Source: an uncultured Prevotellaceae bacterium
GTDB taxonomy: Bacteria; Bacteroidota; Bacteroidia; Bacteroidales; Bacteroidaceae
Direction of reading: 5' to 3'
Assembly: GCA_946404865.1 (NCBI GenBank)
Contig: CAMJFC010000011.1
Coordinates: forward strand, 1-59,252
Length of the DNA: 59,252 nt
The number at the start of each line of letters is the position of its first letter. Within the stretch, counting starts at the first letter, position 1. The position numbers and the translations under genes were made by a program. Of the stretch, positions 1 through 9,300 are shown piece after piece. The notes beneath the pieces were generated by a model, which saw nothing but the letters and a program-made list of their open reading frames with translations, ran no database searches and had not been told where the DNA came from.

Positions 1-2109
1 GACAACAGCGAACGACAGACGCAACAGATAGACAGCCTCGTAGCCAGCGGCATCGACCTGCTCATCGTGGCTCCCAACCAACTCCAAAACGTGTCGCCTG
101 CCATCGACCGCGCCTACGACCAGGGCATACCTGTCATCGTATTCGAGCGTAAGACTGACTCGCAAAAATACACCGCTTTCATGGGTGCCGACAACTATGA
201 GATGGGGCGCCAGATGGGTGAATACATCGCCACATGTATGGAAGGGAAAGGACGGATCATGGAGATTCTCGGACTGAAAGGCTCTTCGCCCGCAGAAGAC
301 CGACATAAGGGGTTCAGAGAGGCCATTGACGGTTACCCGCAAATAGAAGTGACAACCGAACTGCAAGGCGACTGGACTGAAGAGACGGCCTACGAACAGG
401 TGCGGCAATACAAGGGCGACCTGACACAGATAGACATGGTGTTTGGCCATAACGACCGTACCGCCATCGGTGCCCGACGCGCCTTCATCGAGCGCATCGG
501 CGACGGACACCTGCCGCTCTTCTGTGGCATCGACGGACTGGCTGGCGCCAACTGCGGCATCCAGCAGGTGCGCGACTCACTGCTCGAAGCCAGTTACATC
601 TACCCCACCCGCGGCGACCTGCTGCTCAAACTGGCACTCAATATCCTCGACGGGAAACCATACGAAAAAGAGACGCTCCTCAAATCGGCCATCGTCACCC
701 ACGACAATGCCCAAGTGCTGCTACTCGAAAGCGACGAGGTGATGCGGCAATCGAAAAACCTCGAGCAGTTGCACGAACAAGCTGACACCTACTTGAAACA
801 ATGGGCCAACCAACGTACGCTGACGTTGCTCGCCATAGGTTTCATCATCCTCCTCTGCCTGCTGCTCGCTGCCATCTACCTCTATTTCAGACAGAAAGCC
901 CGCATTGCAAGTGAACGGACGAAGATGGAACGCGAACAGCTCGACTTCTACACACAGGTGAGTCATGAGTTGCGCACGCCACTGACCCTTATTGAAGGAC
1001 CGCTCGGCCAACTGGCCAAGACCAACGACATCCAACAAGCCAATAAAGAAACCGCCGACCTCTTCGCTATTGTCAGGCGCAACACACAGCAGCTGTCGCA
1101 GCTCATCAACCGCATGCTCGACGCTCAAACAAGCGGTGTCATCGACGACACCACGGCATCGCAGCACGTACAAACAACGACCGAACAGCCAGACCAGAAT
1201 AGTGACGATTTGGCAGCGGCCGCCGTACAAAATGACGAGACAGCCAACAACGAAGAGCGCCCCACCCTGCTCATCGTGGACGACAATGCCGACATTCGCG
1301 CCTACTTGAAACATATCTTGAAAGGGAGATACAACCTATGCGAGGCCGCCGACGGACAGGAAGGACTGCGCGTGGCGAAAGAAGAAGTGCCCGACCTGAT
1401 TGTGTCGGACGTGATGATGCCCGTGATGAACGGACTGGAATTTTGCCAGCACATTAAAAAAGAACTCGTGACGAGCCATATCCCCGTGATACTGCTCACG
1501 GCACGTGCCCTCAGCATGCACCAGATAGAAGGCTATGAGAGCGGCGCCGACGCCTACCTCACCAAGCCCTTTGAACCCGAACTGCTCACCGCACGCATCG
1601 ACAACCTGCTGCAAAGCCGACAACTGCTCAAAGTGCTGTGGGGCGAAGAGGTATCTTTGGGGCAAGGAGCAGGGGACAAGGAGCAGGAGAATACCCAGCA
1701 AATGGAGTATCGTCCAAACGTCCAAACGCCCAAACTCCCTGACTCCCAAACATCCGAAAGCTCGAAAGCCCAAACTTCCAATCCCCAAAGCGCGTTCATC
1801 TCACGTTTTAAAAAGGTGGTGGAAGAGCATTTGGACAACAGCGACCTCAGCGTTGAGGACTTAAGTGCCGAGATGCACCTGAGCCGCGTGCAACTCTACC
1901 GCAAGGTGAAAGCGCTCACGGGATTCAGTCCCATCGACCTGCTTCGCAAGGCACGACTGGCACGCGCTTACACCCTGCTCGCCGATGACGAGCTCTCCGT
2001 GAGCGAAATCGCTTACAGAACTGGTTTCTCGTCGCCCTCGTATTTCACCAAATGTTTCAAGGACGAATACGGCATCGTGCCGGGAGGAGTAAGAGGAGAC
2101 GTGAAATAA
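1..2109 (+). CDS. HTCS fructan/fructose sensor-regulator, 5' truncated by window edge
   Basis: This is a hybrid two-component regulator whose frame is open from base 1, so the N-terminus lies outside the window. In fragment numbering, residues 1-250 form a type I periplasmic sugar-binding domain of the RbsB/LacI kind. A transmembrane helix follows at about 273-297, then a HisKA dimerisation helix with HELRTP (His about 322), a receiver domain at about 423-540 with acceptor Asp about 470, and a C-terminal AraC helix-turn-helix from about 600 to 700. No HATPase_c domain is visible between HisKA and receiver: there is no N-box and no DTGIGI-type G-box, and only about 100 residues separate the two. 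A low-complexity linker joins receiver and AraC domains. Position next to a GH32/SusCD/fructokinase cluster, and the PBP-type sensor, match the BT1754 fructose-sensing class. It should activate the downstream fructan genes. Confidence 0.93.
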   Translation, partial: DNSERQTQQIDSLVASGIDLLIVAPNQLQNVSPAIDRAYDQGIPVIVFERKTDSQKYTAFMGADNYEMGRQMGEYIATCMEGKGRIMEILGLKGSSPAEDRHKGFREAIDGYPQIEVTTELQGDWTEETAYEQVRQYKGDLTQIDMVFGHNDRTAIGARRAFIERIGDGHLPLFCGIDGLAGANCGIQQVRDSLLEASYIYPTRGDLLLKLALNILDGKPYEKETLLKSAIVTHDNAQVLLLESDEVMRQSKNLEQLHEQADTYLKQWANQRTLTLLAIGFIILLCLLLAAIYLYFRQKARIASERTKMEREQLDFYTQVSHELRTPLTLIEGPLGQLAKTNDIQQANKETADLFAIVRRNTQQLSQLINRMLDAQTSGVIDDTTASQHVQTTTEQPDQNSDDLAAAAVQNDETANNEERPTLLIVDDNADIRAYLKHILKGRYNLCEAADGQEGLRVAKEEVPDLIVSDVMMPVMNGLEFCQHIKKELVTSHIPVILLTARALSMHQIEGYESGADAYLTKPFEPELLTARIDNLLQSRQLLKVLWGEEVSLGQGAGDKEQENTQQMEYRPNVQTPKLPDSQTSESSKAQTSNPQSAFISRFKKVVEEHLDNSDLSVEDLSAEMHLSRVQLYRKVKALTGFSPIDLLRKARLARAYTLLADDELSVSEIAYRTGFSSPSYFTKCFKDEYGIVPGGVRGDVK
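1711..1790 (+). repeat. C/A-rich dispersed repeat module inside HTCS frame
   Basis: This stretch is built of short units such as CCAAACGCCCAAACTCCC and CTCCCAAACATCC. It resembles the intergenic C/T-rich module found upstream of the permease gene, around 11113-11145. Here it is translated in frame as a Gln/Ser/Thr/Pro-rich linker between the receiver and AraC domains. Confidence 0.6.
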
Positions 2110-2301
2110 AGGCTCAGAAGAAAAAAACGCAAAAATACTTGCAAAAACGATTTATTTTAATTATTTTTGCAAACACTTCAAGAGTGAAGACCTAAAATTC
2201 TGGATTACAATATGAGTTGCTGACTCTTTTCAGACCAAACTGCGACCTTGGGAATAGAATAGGGAGTTCAGAACCAACGCCATTGTCAAATCATGCATGT
2301 A

Positions 2302-2320
2302 ATGTACATCCATGTACATC
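2302..2320. promoter_or_regulatory. Two palindromic ATGTACAT octamers one helical turn apart
   Basis: ATGTACATC occurs at 2302-2310 and again at 2312-2320, a 10-base period. Each octamer is its own reverse complement. The arrangement suits a protein dimer or pair of dimers binding one face of the helix upstream of the fructan susC gene. No binding protein can be named; the HTCS AraC domain is one candidate. Confidence 0.4.
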
Positions 2321-2341
2321 ATATTACCATCAAGCATGTAC

Positions 2342-2430
2342 AAAAAAGTGGTGTGGACTGACGTTTCATCTATTCAGAGGTTGTCGCAGACCCGGTTTGA
2401 AAGTGAAACGCTCATCGTCCACACCTTTTT
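2342..2430 (+). terminator. Long imperfect hairpin ending in a T run after the HTCS gene
   Basis: The 9-base arms GGTGTGGAC (2350-2358) and GTCCACACC (2417-2425) are perfect complements, followed by a T run. CGTTTCA (2362-2368) pairs further inside with TGAAACG (2404-2410), leaving a loop of about 35 bases. It could terminate HTCS transcription or form a leader structure. The distance from the HTCS stop (over 200 bases) and the large loop make this uncertain. Confidence 0.45.
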
Positions 2431-2526
2431 TCATGCTGTGATACTATTTAACCGATGCTGAAGTGTGAGTGCGCCACCTTCAACACTGCAAAGGTACAAC
2501 AACGAATGAACCATGACTTGCAATCT

Positions 2527-2588
2527 TCGTTCATTTCGTGAGAATAATGTTGCAATGTAACATTTCTTGCACCCGATGAACGATTATT
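2527..2588. promoter_or_regulatory. Operator-like words ATGAACGA upstream of fructan susC
   Basis: ATGAACGATTATT lies at 2576-2588, and the inverted core TCGTTCAT at 2527-2534. The same 13-mer occurs upstream of the GH32 gene at 9204-9216. Sharing between the two promoters of one locus suggests a common activator, probably the HTCS. Confidence 0.5.
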
Positions 2589-2614
2589 GAAACATGAAAA
2601 CACCTTAATGACAC

Positions 2615-2622
2615 TATTTTTG
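2615..2622 (+). promoter_or_regulatory. susC promoter -7 box TATTTTTG
   Basis: TATTTTTG fits the Bacteroidetes -7 consensus TAnnTTTG and lies 41 bases before the susC ATG. No good -33 TTTG is seen at the usual spacing, as expected for a promoter that needs an activator. Confidence 0.6.
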
Positions 2623-2662
2623 CACCTAAATCAAACCTATTACTAATCAAAACATCAATGCA

Positions 2663-5600
2663 ATGAAACAACTGAAGCGATTTCTTCTGAGCTTCGCGCT
2701 CATCTTTGCAAGTACTATTATGTACGCGCAAACGGAAATCACTGGAACTGTCGTCGATGAAACCGGAGAAGGGGTCATCGGCGCCACCGTGATTGAGAAA
2801 GGTACCTCGAACGGTACCGCCACCGACCTGGACGGCAACTTCAAACTGAAAGTAGCCAACGGTGCCACTCTGGTCATCACCTACATCGGATATGATGCCG
2901 TAGAGGCCGTGGCCACACCAGGCATGACCATCTCGCTGAAAGAGAACGCCGCCGAACTGGCTGAGGTGGTGGTCACCGGTTATCAGGTACAACGCAAGGC
3001 CGACCTGACGGGTTCGGTAGGCGTGATTGAGACCAAGGACTTCAAAACCAGCAACACCGACCCCATGGCATCGCTGCAAGGTAAGGTGCCGGGCATGACC
3101 ATCACATCAAACGGCTCTCCCTCGGGCGAAGCCAACGTGCAGATACGTGGTATCGGCTCTATGGGCGGCTCAAGCACCGCTCCCCTCTACATCGTTGACG
3201 GCATGCCCTACAGCGGATCGCTCAACAGCCTGAATGCCTCAGACATCGAGACCATGCAGGTGCTCAAGGATGCCGCATCGGCCAGTATCTACGGTTCACG
3301 CGCTGCCAACGGTGTCGTGGTCATCACCACCAAGAAGGGTAAGAAAGGCGACAAGATCAACATCGACTTCAACGCCTCGCTGTCGGTGGCGTGGATGTCG
3401 CATAAGATGAAACTGCTCAACAGCCAGAAGTATGCTACCGCCCTGGTGCAGGCTGCGCTGAACGACGGAAAGAACCCCGCTGACTACGCCCAGAACTATG
3501 GCCTGGCACTCAACGTAGAAAACGGCACTCCTATCTCCGTTTACAACCCTGCCACCGGCGCTATGGAGTCTTACTCTGTGGGGGGATTCTATGACGGATA
3601 TATGAATGCCAAGATGACGATGCCCTATAGCGACACCGACTGGGTGGACGAAATAGGACGTACGGGCATCACACAGAACTATGACCTCTCGCTCTCGAAG
3701 GCTACCGACAAGAGCTCTTCACTCTTCTCTGCCGGTTACAAGAAGGCGCAGGGTGTGCTGAAACATACCGACTTTGAGAATTTCTCGGCTCGTTTCAACA
3801 GTGTTTACAAAATCAACAGCATCGTCACCGTAGGCGAGAATGCCACGTTCGCTTATTCTAACAATGTGGACTGCGCACCCCTGGAGAACGCATTGAAGAT
3901 GTCGCCCACACTGCCTGTCTATGAGATAGACGGCGAGACATTCTCTGGCCCCGTGGGTGGCATGAGCGACCGACAGAATCCTTTGCGAGAGCTCTATCAC
4001 AACAAGGACAACCGCCTGAAGAAATGGCGCATCTTTGCCAACGCCTTTGTCGATATCACTCCCATCAAGGGCATGCTCTTCCGTTCTAACTTCGGTATTG
4101 ACTATACCAACAGCTATATCCGCAGCCTGCAGCACACATGGAATTCTGACGTCGTGAAAAACAGCACCAACGCCAGCACCATGGCGCAAACACACAGCAC
4201 CAAGTGGACTTGGTCGAACACCCTGCAGTATAATTTCGACATCGTGGAGAATCACAATCTCAACGTGCTCGTTGGTATCGAGGCCCATCAAGACAATGGC
4301 ATCGACTTCTCGGGACGCCGCACAGACTATCCGCTGGAGACCTACGACTATATGTGGCCCAACGCCGGCACCGGCATCCAGACCGTCACCGGCGCAGGCG
4401 ACGCTTACAAACTGATGTCGTACTTCGGCAAGATCGACTACAACTGGAACGACCAGCTGCTGGCCTCGTTCACGCTGCGTTACGACGGCTCCAGCCGCTT
4501 CGGTAAGAACAACCAGTACGGTACATTCCCCTCAGCATCGCTGGGTTATCGCCTCTCAAAACATATCAATGCCGACTGGCTGCACGACTGGAAAATCCGT
4601 GCGAGCTACGGTATCACCGGTAACCAAGGCATGAACTCTAACACGGCACACTACGGACTCTACGTGGCCGACTACGGCTCAAGCCGTGAGAACTCTACCG
4701 CCTACGACGTCAACCTGCAAGGGTCGGGCACGCTGCCCTCAGGCTACTACAAACTGCAGTCGGCCAACGAGGACCTCAAGTGGGAGTCGTCGTCACAGCT
4801 CAACTTCGGTACCGACTTCTCGCTCTTCAGAGGCGACCTCTACGGTTCTTACGACGTGTTCTTCAAAGAGACAAAAGACATGCTTGTGCAGCCTGCATTC
4901 CTCGGTGCCATCGGATTTGGCGGTCAGACGTGGATCAACGGTCCCACGCTCAAAAACTGGGGTATGGAACTCACGCTGGGCTATCGCCACAACACATCCT
5001 ATGGCCTGTATTACAACATCACGGCCAACGCCGACTTCTATCGCTCTAAGGTGACCTATCTGCCTGAGAAGTCGAAAAACTCGTACGAGCACAACGACTA
5101 CCACAACCTGGCACAAGACGAGCGCGCCTACGGTTCGCGCATCGGCTATGTGGTCGAGGGACTCTATCAGTCGCGCGAGGATGTGCTTGCACACGGACAG
5201 GCCGGTGCCCGCGTCGGCGGACTGAAATATGCCGACCTCAACGGCGACGGACGCATCAACGAGCAAGACCGCACATGGGTCTTCAATCCCGTGCCCGACT
5301 TCTCTTACGGTATCAATATCAATCTGTCGTACCGCGATTTCGACTTCACCATGTTCTGGCAGGGTGTGGCTGGCGTTGACATCATCAACGACCAGAAATT
5401 CCAGACCGACTTCTGGAGCATCACCGACGCCGGCTCAAACAAGGGCGAACGCGTGGTTGACGCATGGACACCGGCCAACAGCGGCTCCTCCATCCCGGCA
5501 CTGACCACATCCAACAGCGCCGACGAGGGACGTATGTCGTCATACTTCGTAGAAAACGGCTCTTATGTCAAGATGCGTACACTGCAGCTGGGCTACACCC

Positions 5601-5773
5601 TGCCCGCAGCACTGACCAAGAAACTGCTGCTGCAGAAAGCACGCATATTCTGCTCTGGCGACAATCTGCTGACCATCAAGTCGGGCTCGCTCACTTGCTC
5701 AGACCCCGAAAACACGGCATGGAACTATCCCCACACTGCATCATTCACCTTCGGCATACAGCTGGGATTCTAG
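2663..5773 (+). CDS. SusC-like TonB-dependent outer-membrane fructan transporter
   Basis: A 1036-residue SusC-family protein that should import fructo-oligosaccharides across the outer membrane with TonB energy. A signal peptide (about 1-22, ending YAQ) precedes a carboxypeptidase-regulatory-like beta-sandwich (about 24-100, with GTVVDETGEGVIGATV), a TonB plug domain with AELAEVVVTGYQ and the IRGIGS and LYIVDGMPYSG motifs, then a 22-strand barrel ending in the typical aromatic C-terminus (GIQLGF). The gene starts 41 bases after a -7 box and is followed by susD. Specificity for fructan is inferred from the GH32, permease and fructokinase genes downstream. Confidence 0.96.
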   Translation: MKQLKRFLLSFALIFASTIMYAQTEITGTVVDETGEGVIGATVIEKGTSNGTATDLDGNFKLKVANGATLVITYIGYDAVEAVATPGMTISLKENAAELAEVVVTGYQVQRKADLTGSVGVIETKDFKTSNTDPMASLQGKVPGMTITSNGSPSGEANVQIRGIGSMGGSSTAPLYIVDGMPYSGSLNSLNASDIETMQVLKDAASASIYGSRAANGVVVITTKKGKKGDKINIDFNASLSVAWMSHKMKLLNSQKYATALVQAALNDGKNPADYAQNYGLALNVENGTPISVYNPATGAMESYSVGGFYDGYMNAKMTMPYSDTDWVDEIGRTGITQNYDLSLSKATDKSSSLFSAGYKKAQGVLKHTDFENFSARFNSVYKINSIVTVGENATFAYSNNVDCAPLENALKMSPTLPVYEIDGETFSGPVGGMSDRQNPLRELYHNKDNRLKKWRIFANAFVDITPIKGMLFRSNFGIDYTNSYIRSLQHTWNSDVVKNSTNASTMAQTHSTKWTWSNTLQYNFDIVENHNLNVLVGIEAHQDNGIDFSGRRTDYPLETYDYMWPNAGTGIQTVTGAGDAYKLMSYFGKIDYNWNDQLLASFTLRYDGSSRFGKNNQYGTFPSASLGYRLSKHINADWLHDWKIRASYGITGNQGMNSNTAHYGLYVADYGSSRENSTAYDVNLQGSGTLPSGYYKLQSANEDLKWESSSQLNFGTDFSLFRGDLYGSYDVFFKETKDMLVQPAFLGAIGFGGQTWINGPTLKNWGMELTLGYRHNTSYGLYYNITANADFYRSKVTYLPEKSKNSYEHNDYHNLAQDERAYGSRIGYVVEGLYQSREDVLAHGQAGARVGGLKYADLNGDGRINEQDRTWVFNPVPDFSYGININLSYRDFDFTMFWQGVAGVDIINDQKFQTDFWSITDAGSNKGERVVDAWTPANSGSSIPALTTSNSADEGRMSSYFVENGSYVKMRTLQLGYTLPAALTKKLLLQKARIFCSGDNLLTIKSGSLTCSDPENTAWNYPHTASFTFGIQLGF

Positions 5774-5830
5774 TAAGGTATAGTGACAAGAGAAAAATTT
5801 GCAACCGCTAAATATAAAAAAGTAAGAACA

Positions 5831-7546
5831 ATGAAAAAGATCAATATATTCATAGCTACGCTACTGCTATCTGCTTTTGCTGTATCTTGCAGCGTTGACG
5901 ACGTGAAGCCGCAGGGTACGCTCGACGAAGAGACGGCGTTCTCAAGCCCTGAGAAACTGGTCACCGCAGCCTATGCCAAACTGGGCGACGACTGGTATTC
6001 ATACCCCTTCAACCTCTGGCCTTACGGCGATATGAGTGCCGACGACTGCCTCAAAGGCGGTTCGGGCGAGAACGACACGGGCTATCACCCCATGGAGATC
6101 TTCTCTACGCTGCAGCCCGACCGCGGTGAGTTCGACGAACTGTGGTATCAGCTCTACAGTGCCATCTCACGCTGCAACCGCGCCCTGGAATCCATGCAAA
6201 ACGTGGAGGAGACAGCGAAGATTAAACAACTGAAGGCCGAGACCCTCTTCCTGCGCGCACACTTCTATTACAAACTGCAGCAGATGTGGTATGAGGTGCC
6301 TTTTATCACCGAGGGCATGGACAACGCGGCCATCGAGGCCTGTCCGCAAAGCTCGCACGACGAGATCATGCAACAGATCATCAACGACTTCCAGTATGCC
6401 TACGACAATCTGCCCGAGATGGGTCCCGGCACCACGGGCCGCGCTCACAAGGTGGCCGCAGCCGCCTATCTGGCCAAGTGCTACCTGAACTGGGCCTACG
6501 GCGACGGCTATGAGGCTACAACGGGTTACGACCATGTGGACCAAGCGAAGATACAGAAGGTCATCGACTACACCGAAGTGGTGAAAAACTCACCCTACGG
6601 ATACCTTGACACCTACGGACACATCTTCCTGCAAGAATATGCCAACTCTAAAGAGAGCATCTTTGCCGTGCAGCACTCCAACAAGGCCGACGACGGTACG
6701 ATGTATGGACGGGCCAACTGGTCGAACATGCTCAATGGCGTCTGGGGCATCTGGTCGTGCGGATGGGACTTCCACAAACCATCGCAGAACCTGGTCAACG
6801 CGTTCAAGACACGCAACGGACTACCTATGGACGACTTCGACGCCGACCACAATGCCATCGTGGTCAACGGTGCCGACTCTAAATACAAGTACGACCCGCG
6901 ACTCTTCCACACCGTCGGCATGCCTACCTATCCTTATAAGTATGAGGCAGACTATACGCTGACCAAAGCCAACAGCCGCACACCCAACACCTACGGCTAC
7001 TACTGCTCGATGAAAGAGGTGCCGCAGCGCTCGAAGGGCGAGGATTACGACTACCCCTGGCAAGCTTTCGGACAGAACGACTACGTGTTGCGCTATACCG
7101 ACGTCATGCTGATGCGTGCCGAGGCGCTCATCGAAAAGGGCGACTTCAACGGCGAGGCATTGCAAATCATCAATGAAATACGCGAGCGCGCCAAACGCGA
7201 TATCAGCAGCACGTCGCTCATCAAGTATGCTAAAGACCAGTGCGACATCGCATTGTATGGCTCCTTCGCCTCAAAAGACGATGCACGCAAGGCACTGCGC
7301 TGGGAGCGCCGCCTGGAACTGGCCATGGAGGGACACCGCTTCTTCGACCTGCGCCGCTGGGGCTTGCTCTCTACCACACTCAACAAGTATTTCGAGAGTG
7401 AGATGACCGACGAATACGACGGACAGACCTACGCCCTGTATTACAAGGATGCCTTCTTCACCGCAGGCAAGAACGAGTACTTCCCCATCGCATCCAACCA
7501 GATGAACTACGTGCAAGGACTCTACCACCAGAACAAGGGTTACTAA
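5831..7546 (+). CDS. SusD-like surface glycan-binding lipoprotein (fructan)
   Basis: A 571-residue SusD/RagB-family lipoprotein that caps the SusC barrel and binds the glycan at the cell surface. The start at 5831 was preferred over the upstream GTG at 5783 because it places MKKINIFIATLLLSAF directly before the lipobox, with Cys at VSCS. Typical SusD features are the Trp/Tyr-rich N-terminal TPR region (AISRCNRALESM) and the C-terminal segment RWERRLELAMEGHRFFDLRRWG, which is near-diagnostic. It lies 57 bases after susC and should be co-transcribed with it. Confidence 0.96.
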   Translation: MKKINIFIATLLLSAFAVSCSVDDVKPQGTLDEETAFSSPEKLVTAAYAKLGDDWYSYPFNLWPYGDMSADDCLKGGSGENDTGYHPMEIFSTLQPDRGEFDELWYQLYSAISRCNRALESMQNVEETAKIKQLKAETLFLRAHFYYKLQQMWYEVPFITEGMDNAAIEACPQSSHDEIMQQIINDFQYAYDNLPEMGPGTTGRAHKVAAAAYLAKCYLNWAYGDGYEATTGYDHVDQAKIQKVIDYTEVVKNSPYGYLDTYGHIFLQEYANSKESIFAVQHSNKADDGTMYGRANWSNMLNGVWGIWSCGWDFHKPSQNLVNAFKTRNGLPMDDFDADHNAIVVNGADSKYKYDPRLFHTVGMPTYPYKYEADYTLTKANSRTPNTYGYYCSMKEVPQRSKGEDYDYPWQAFGQNDYVLRYTDVMLMRAEALIEKGDFNGEALQIINEIRERAKRDISSTSLIKYAKDQCDIALYGSFASKDDARKALRWERRLELAMEGHRFFDLRRWGLLSTTLNKYFESEMTDEYDGQTYALYYKDAFFTAGKNEYFPIASNQMNYVQGLYHQNKGY

Positions 7547-7578
7547 ACAATTAAAATGATCATAAAAACTGTAATATT

Positions 7579-9135
7579 ATGAACAAAATATATCAATTAT
7601 TCTTTGCAGGCTGGCTCTGCCTCAGTGGCACGGCAATCCTCTCCTCCTGCCAGGATCGCGACCTCCCCGGTTCAGCCGAAATGCAAATTGCCAGCCCCGA
7701 CGCATCACAGATAACAGGTGCGCTCAGCGGAGAGAACAATTACGACTACACACTCACATGGCCCCAAAGCAGCAACGGTGCCATCATGCAGGTGGCCGTG
7801 TTTAAAAACGGCACACAGCAGCAGGCGCTCACACCCTGCGCCGGCAACTCCTTCACGCTGAAGAACCTGGAGACCAACCAACTCTACGAGTTCCTCTTCA
7901 AATATGCCAACGGCGAGACCCTCTCAAATGGTGTGATGACATCTTACACGCGCCTGGGAGCCTCTACTCCAAGCGAAGTAAAGATGGAGCAGGTGGATAT
8001 CTCCGACGACCAGCACAACCTGCTCATCTCCTGGGCGAAAAGTGCTGATGCCACATCATATATTCTCAAGGTGGTGAAAAACAGCACCGATTTGGTGGTG
8101 AACACCACGGTCAGCGACAACTCCTATCTGCTGGAGGGTGTGCAGATGAAAGACCGTTTCGAGGCTACCGTCATTGCACAGAATAACGATGGCCGTGCAC
8201 TGCCCGTTGAGGCTTCTGCCAAGATTGGTGGCAAGATTCCCGGCTTCCTGTCTGAATATGCCACACCCGAGGAACTGATTGCCAACGGCGACGACGACGA
8301 GGCTTCGGCTTGGCTGTGGTTCCACGAAAACTACCCCAAAGGTGAGTATATCTACTTTGGCAACATCAATACCGTAGAGGATATCGCCGACTACCGCATG
8401 CTCTTCTGGCTGCGCGACATCGAGACGGAAAAAACCGATGACGTCTGGAACTTCTCCGACATAGCCCGCAATGCCGCTCCTTGCATAGAGCAGTATGTCA
8501 AAAACGGAGGCAACCTGCTACTATGGTCGCATGCCGTACCCTACATCGGCACCATCAACCGACTCTCCACCTCGCTGTTTCGCAGTGTGGACAATACTTT
8601 CGGATGCGGCAAGGGCGGCTACAACCCCGATGTATGGAAGATGGGCGTATGCCTTAACACAGGATCCTTCTCCAAGGACTTCAGCAGCCATCCCATCTAT
8701 GCCGGCATCCCCATAGAGAAACTTAACGACAACTGCTTCGCCGCCATTGCCATGAAGGGAAAAGGATGGACAGAAGACCACAACTGCCTGTTCTTCGACA
8801 TCCCAGCCAAGTTGACCGACATGGACAATACCTCAGAGGAGTGCTACAACACACTGACCAACAGCTATGGTATCTATCCGCTCGGAGTGTGGGACAGCCA
8901 GGTGTCATGGGTCAGACAACTCAACATCTGGGAGGCCAAAGGTGCCGAAATGGCTCCCGAGGGATTCCAAAAAGGTGCAGGTACGGTCTTATGTATCGGC
9001 AATGGTGGATGCGAGTTCTCGATGAAGAACGATGACGGCACACCCGACAAGAGTGCCAATCCCAAGAACAACTCTTGCCAAGACAATGTCCTGCGACTGG
9101 CCAAGAACAGTATCGAATACATGATGTCAATCTAA
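7579..9135 (+). CDS. Surface fructan-binding lipoprotein, DUF4960-like (BT1761 type)
   Basis: A 518-residue lipoprotein with signal sequence and lipobox (LSSCQD). After the signal come two fibronectin/Ig-like modules (about 40-135 and 136-225), then a larger C-terminal domain with HENYPKGEYIYFGN and many Trp/Tyr residues. Its place directly after susD matches the surface glycan-binding protein of the Bacteroides thetaiotaomicron levan locus (BT1761), whose C-terminal region is a DUF4960 domain; that assignment is from memory of the family, not a search. It has no recognisable catalytic motif and probably holds polymer at the surface. It ends the susCD operon, as a new promoter follows. Confidence 0.8.
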   Translation: MNKIYQLFFAGWLCLSGTAILSSCQDRDLPGSAEMQIASPDASQITGALSGENNYDYTLTWPQSSNGAIMQVAVFKNGTQQQALTPCAGNSFTLKNLETNQLYEFLFKYANGETLSNGVMTSYTRLGASTPSEVKMEQVDISDDQHNLLISWAKSADATSYILKVVKNSTDLVVNTTVSDNSYLLEGVQMKDRFEATVIAQNNDGRALPVEASAKIGGKIPGFLSEYATPEELIANGDDDEASAWLWFHENYPKGEYIYFGNINTVEDIADYRMLFWLRDIETEKTDDVWNFSDIARNAAPCIEQYVKNGGNLLLWSHAVPYIGTINRLSTSLFRSVDNTFGCGKGGYNPDVWKMGVCLNTGSFSKDFSSHPIYAGIPIEKLNDNCFAAIAMKGKGWTEDHNCLFFDIPAKLTDMDNTSEECYNTLTNSYGIYPLGVWDSQVSWVRQLNIWEAKGAEMAPEGFQKGAGTVLCIGNGGCEFSMKNDDGTPDKSANPKNNSCQDNVLRLAKNSIEYMMSI

Positions 9136-9203
9136 TATTCATACTTAAGTATTCAGGTAAAGGGATTGTTTTCAGGATGACATTTTGATAAAATATTGTT
9201 GCA

Positions 9204-9270
9204 ATGAACGATTATTAGCGGATAATGTATCATAAATGACATGATATGCAAAAGATAATGTGTTACTTTG
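9204..9270 (+). promoter_or_regulatory. Promoter/operator of the GH32 gene
   Basis: The 13-mer ATGAACGATTATT (9204-9216) is identical to the word before susC. TTACTTTG (9263-9270) matches TAnnTTTG at all fixed positions but one and lies 31 bases before the ATG at 9301. This points to a second co-regulated promoter inside the fructan locus. Confidence 0.5.
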
Positions 9271-9300
9271 CAAACAGTAATAACCAATGAAACATTGAAA

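Larger units (their letters stand above)
2110..2662. other. 553-bp regulatory intergenic region of the fructan locus
   Basis: No convincing gene is present; a 74-codon frame at 2217-2441 lacks coding character. The region holds tandem palindromic octamers, a long imperfect hairpin, operator-like words and the susC promoter. These are listed separately. Confidence 0.7.

Noticed and set aside
2217..2441. 74-codon open frame in the fructan control region
   Set aside because: It crosses palindromic and hairpin elements, is rich in Cys and His without pattern, and has no family likeness.
5783..5830. Upstream GTG start for the first SusD gene
   Set aside because: It adds a charged leader before a perfect lipoprotein signal; the ATG at 5831 is the better start.
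9268..9300. TTG start for GH32
   Set aside because: It lies inside the -7 promoter box, so it could not be in the message made from that promoter.
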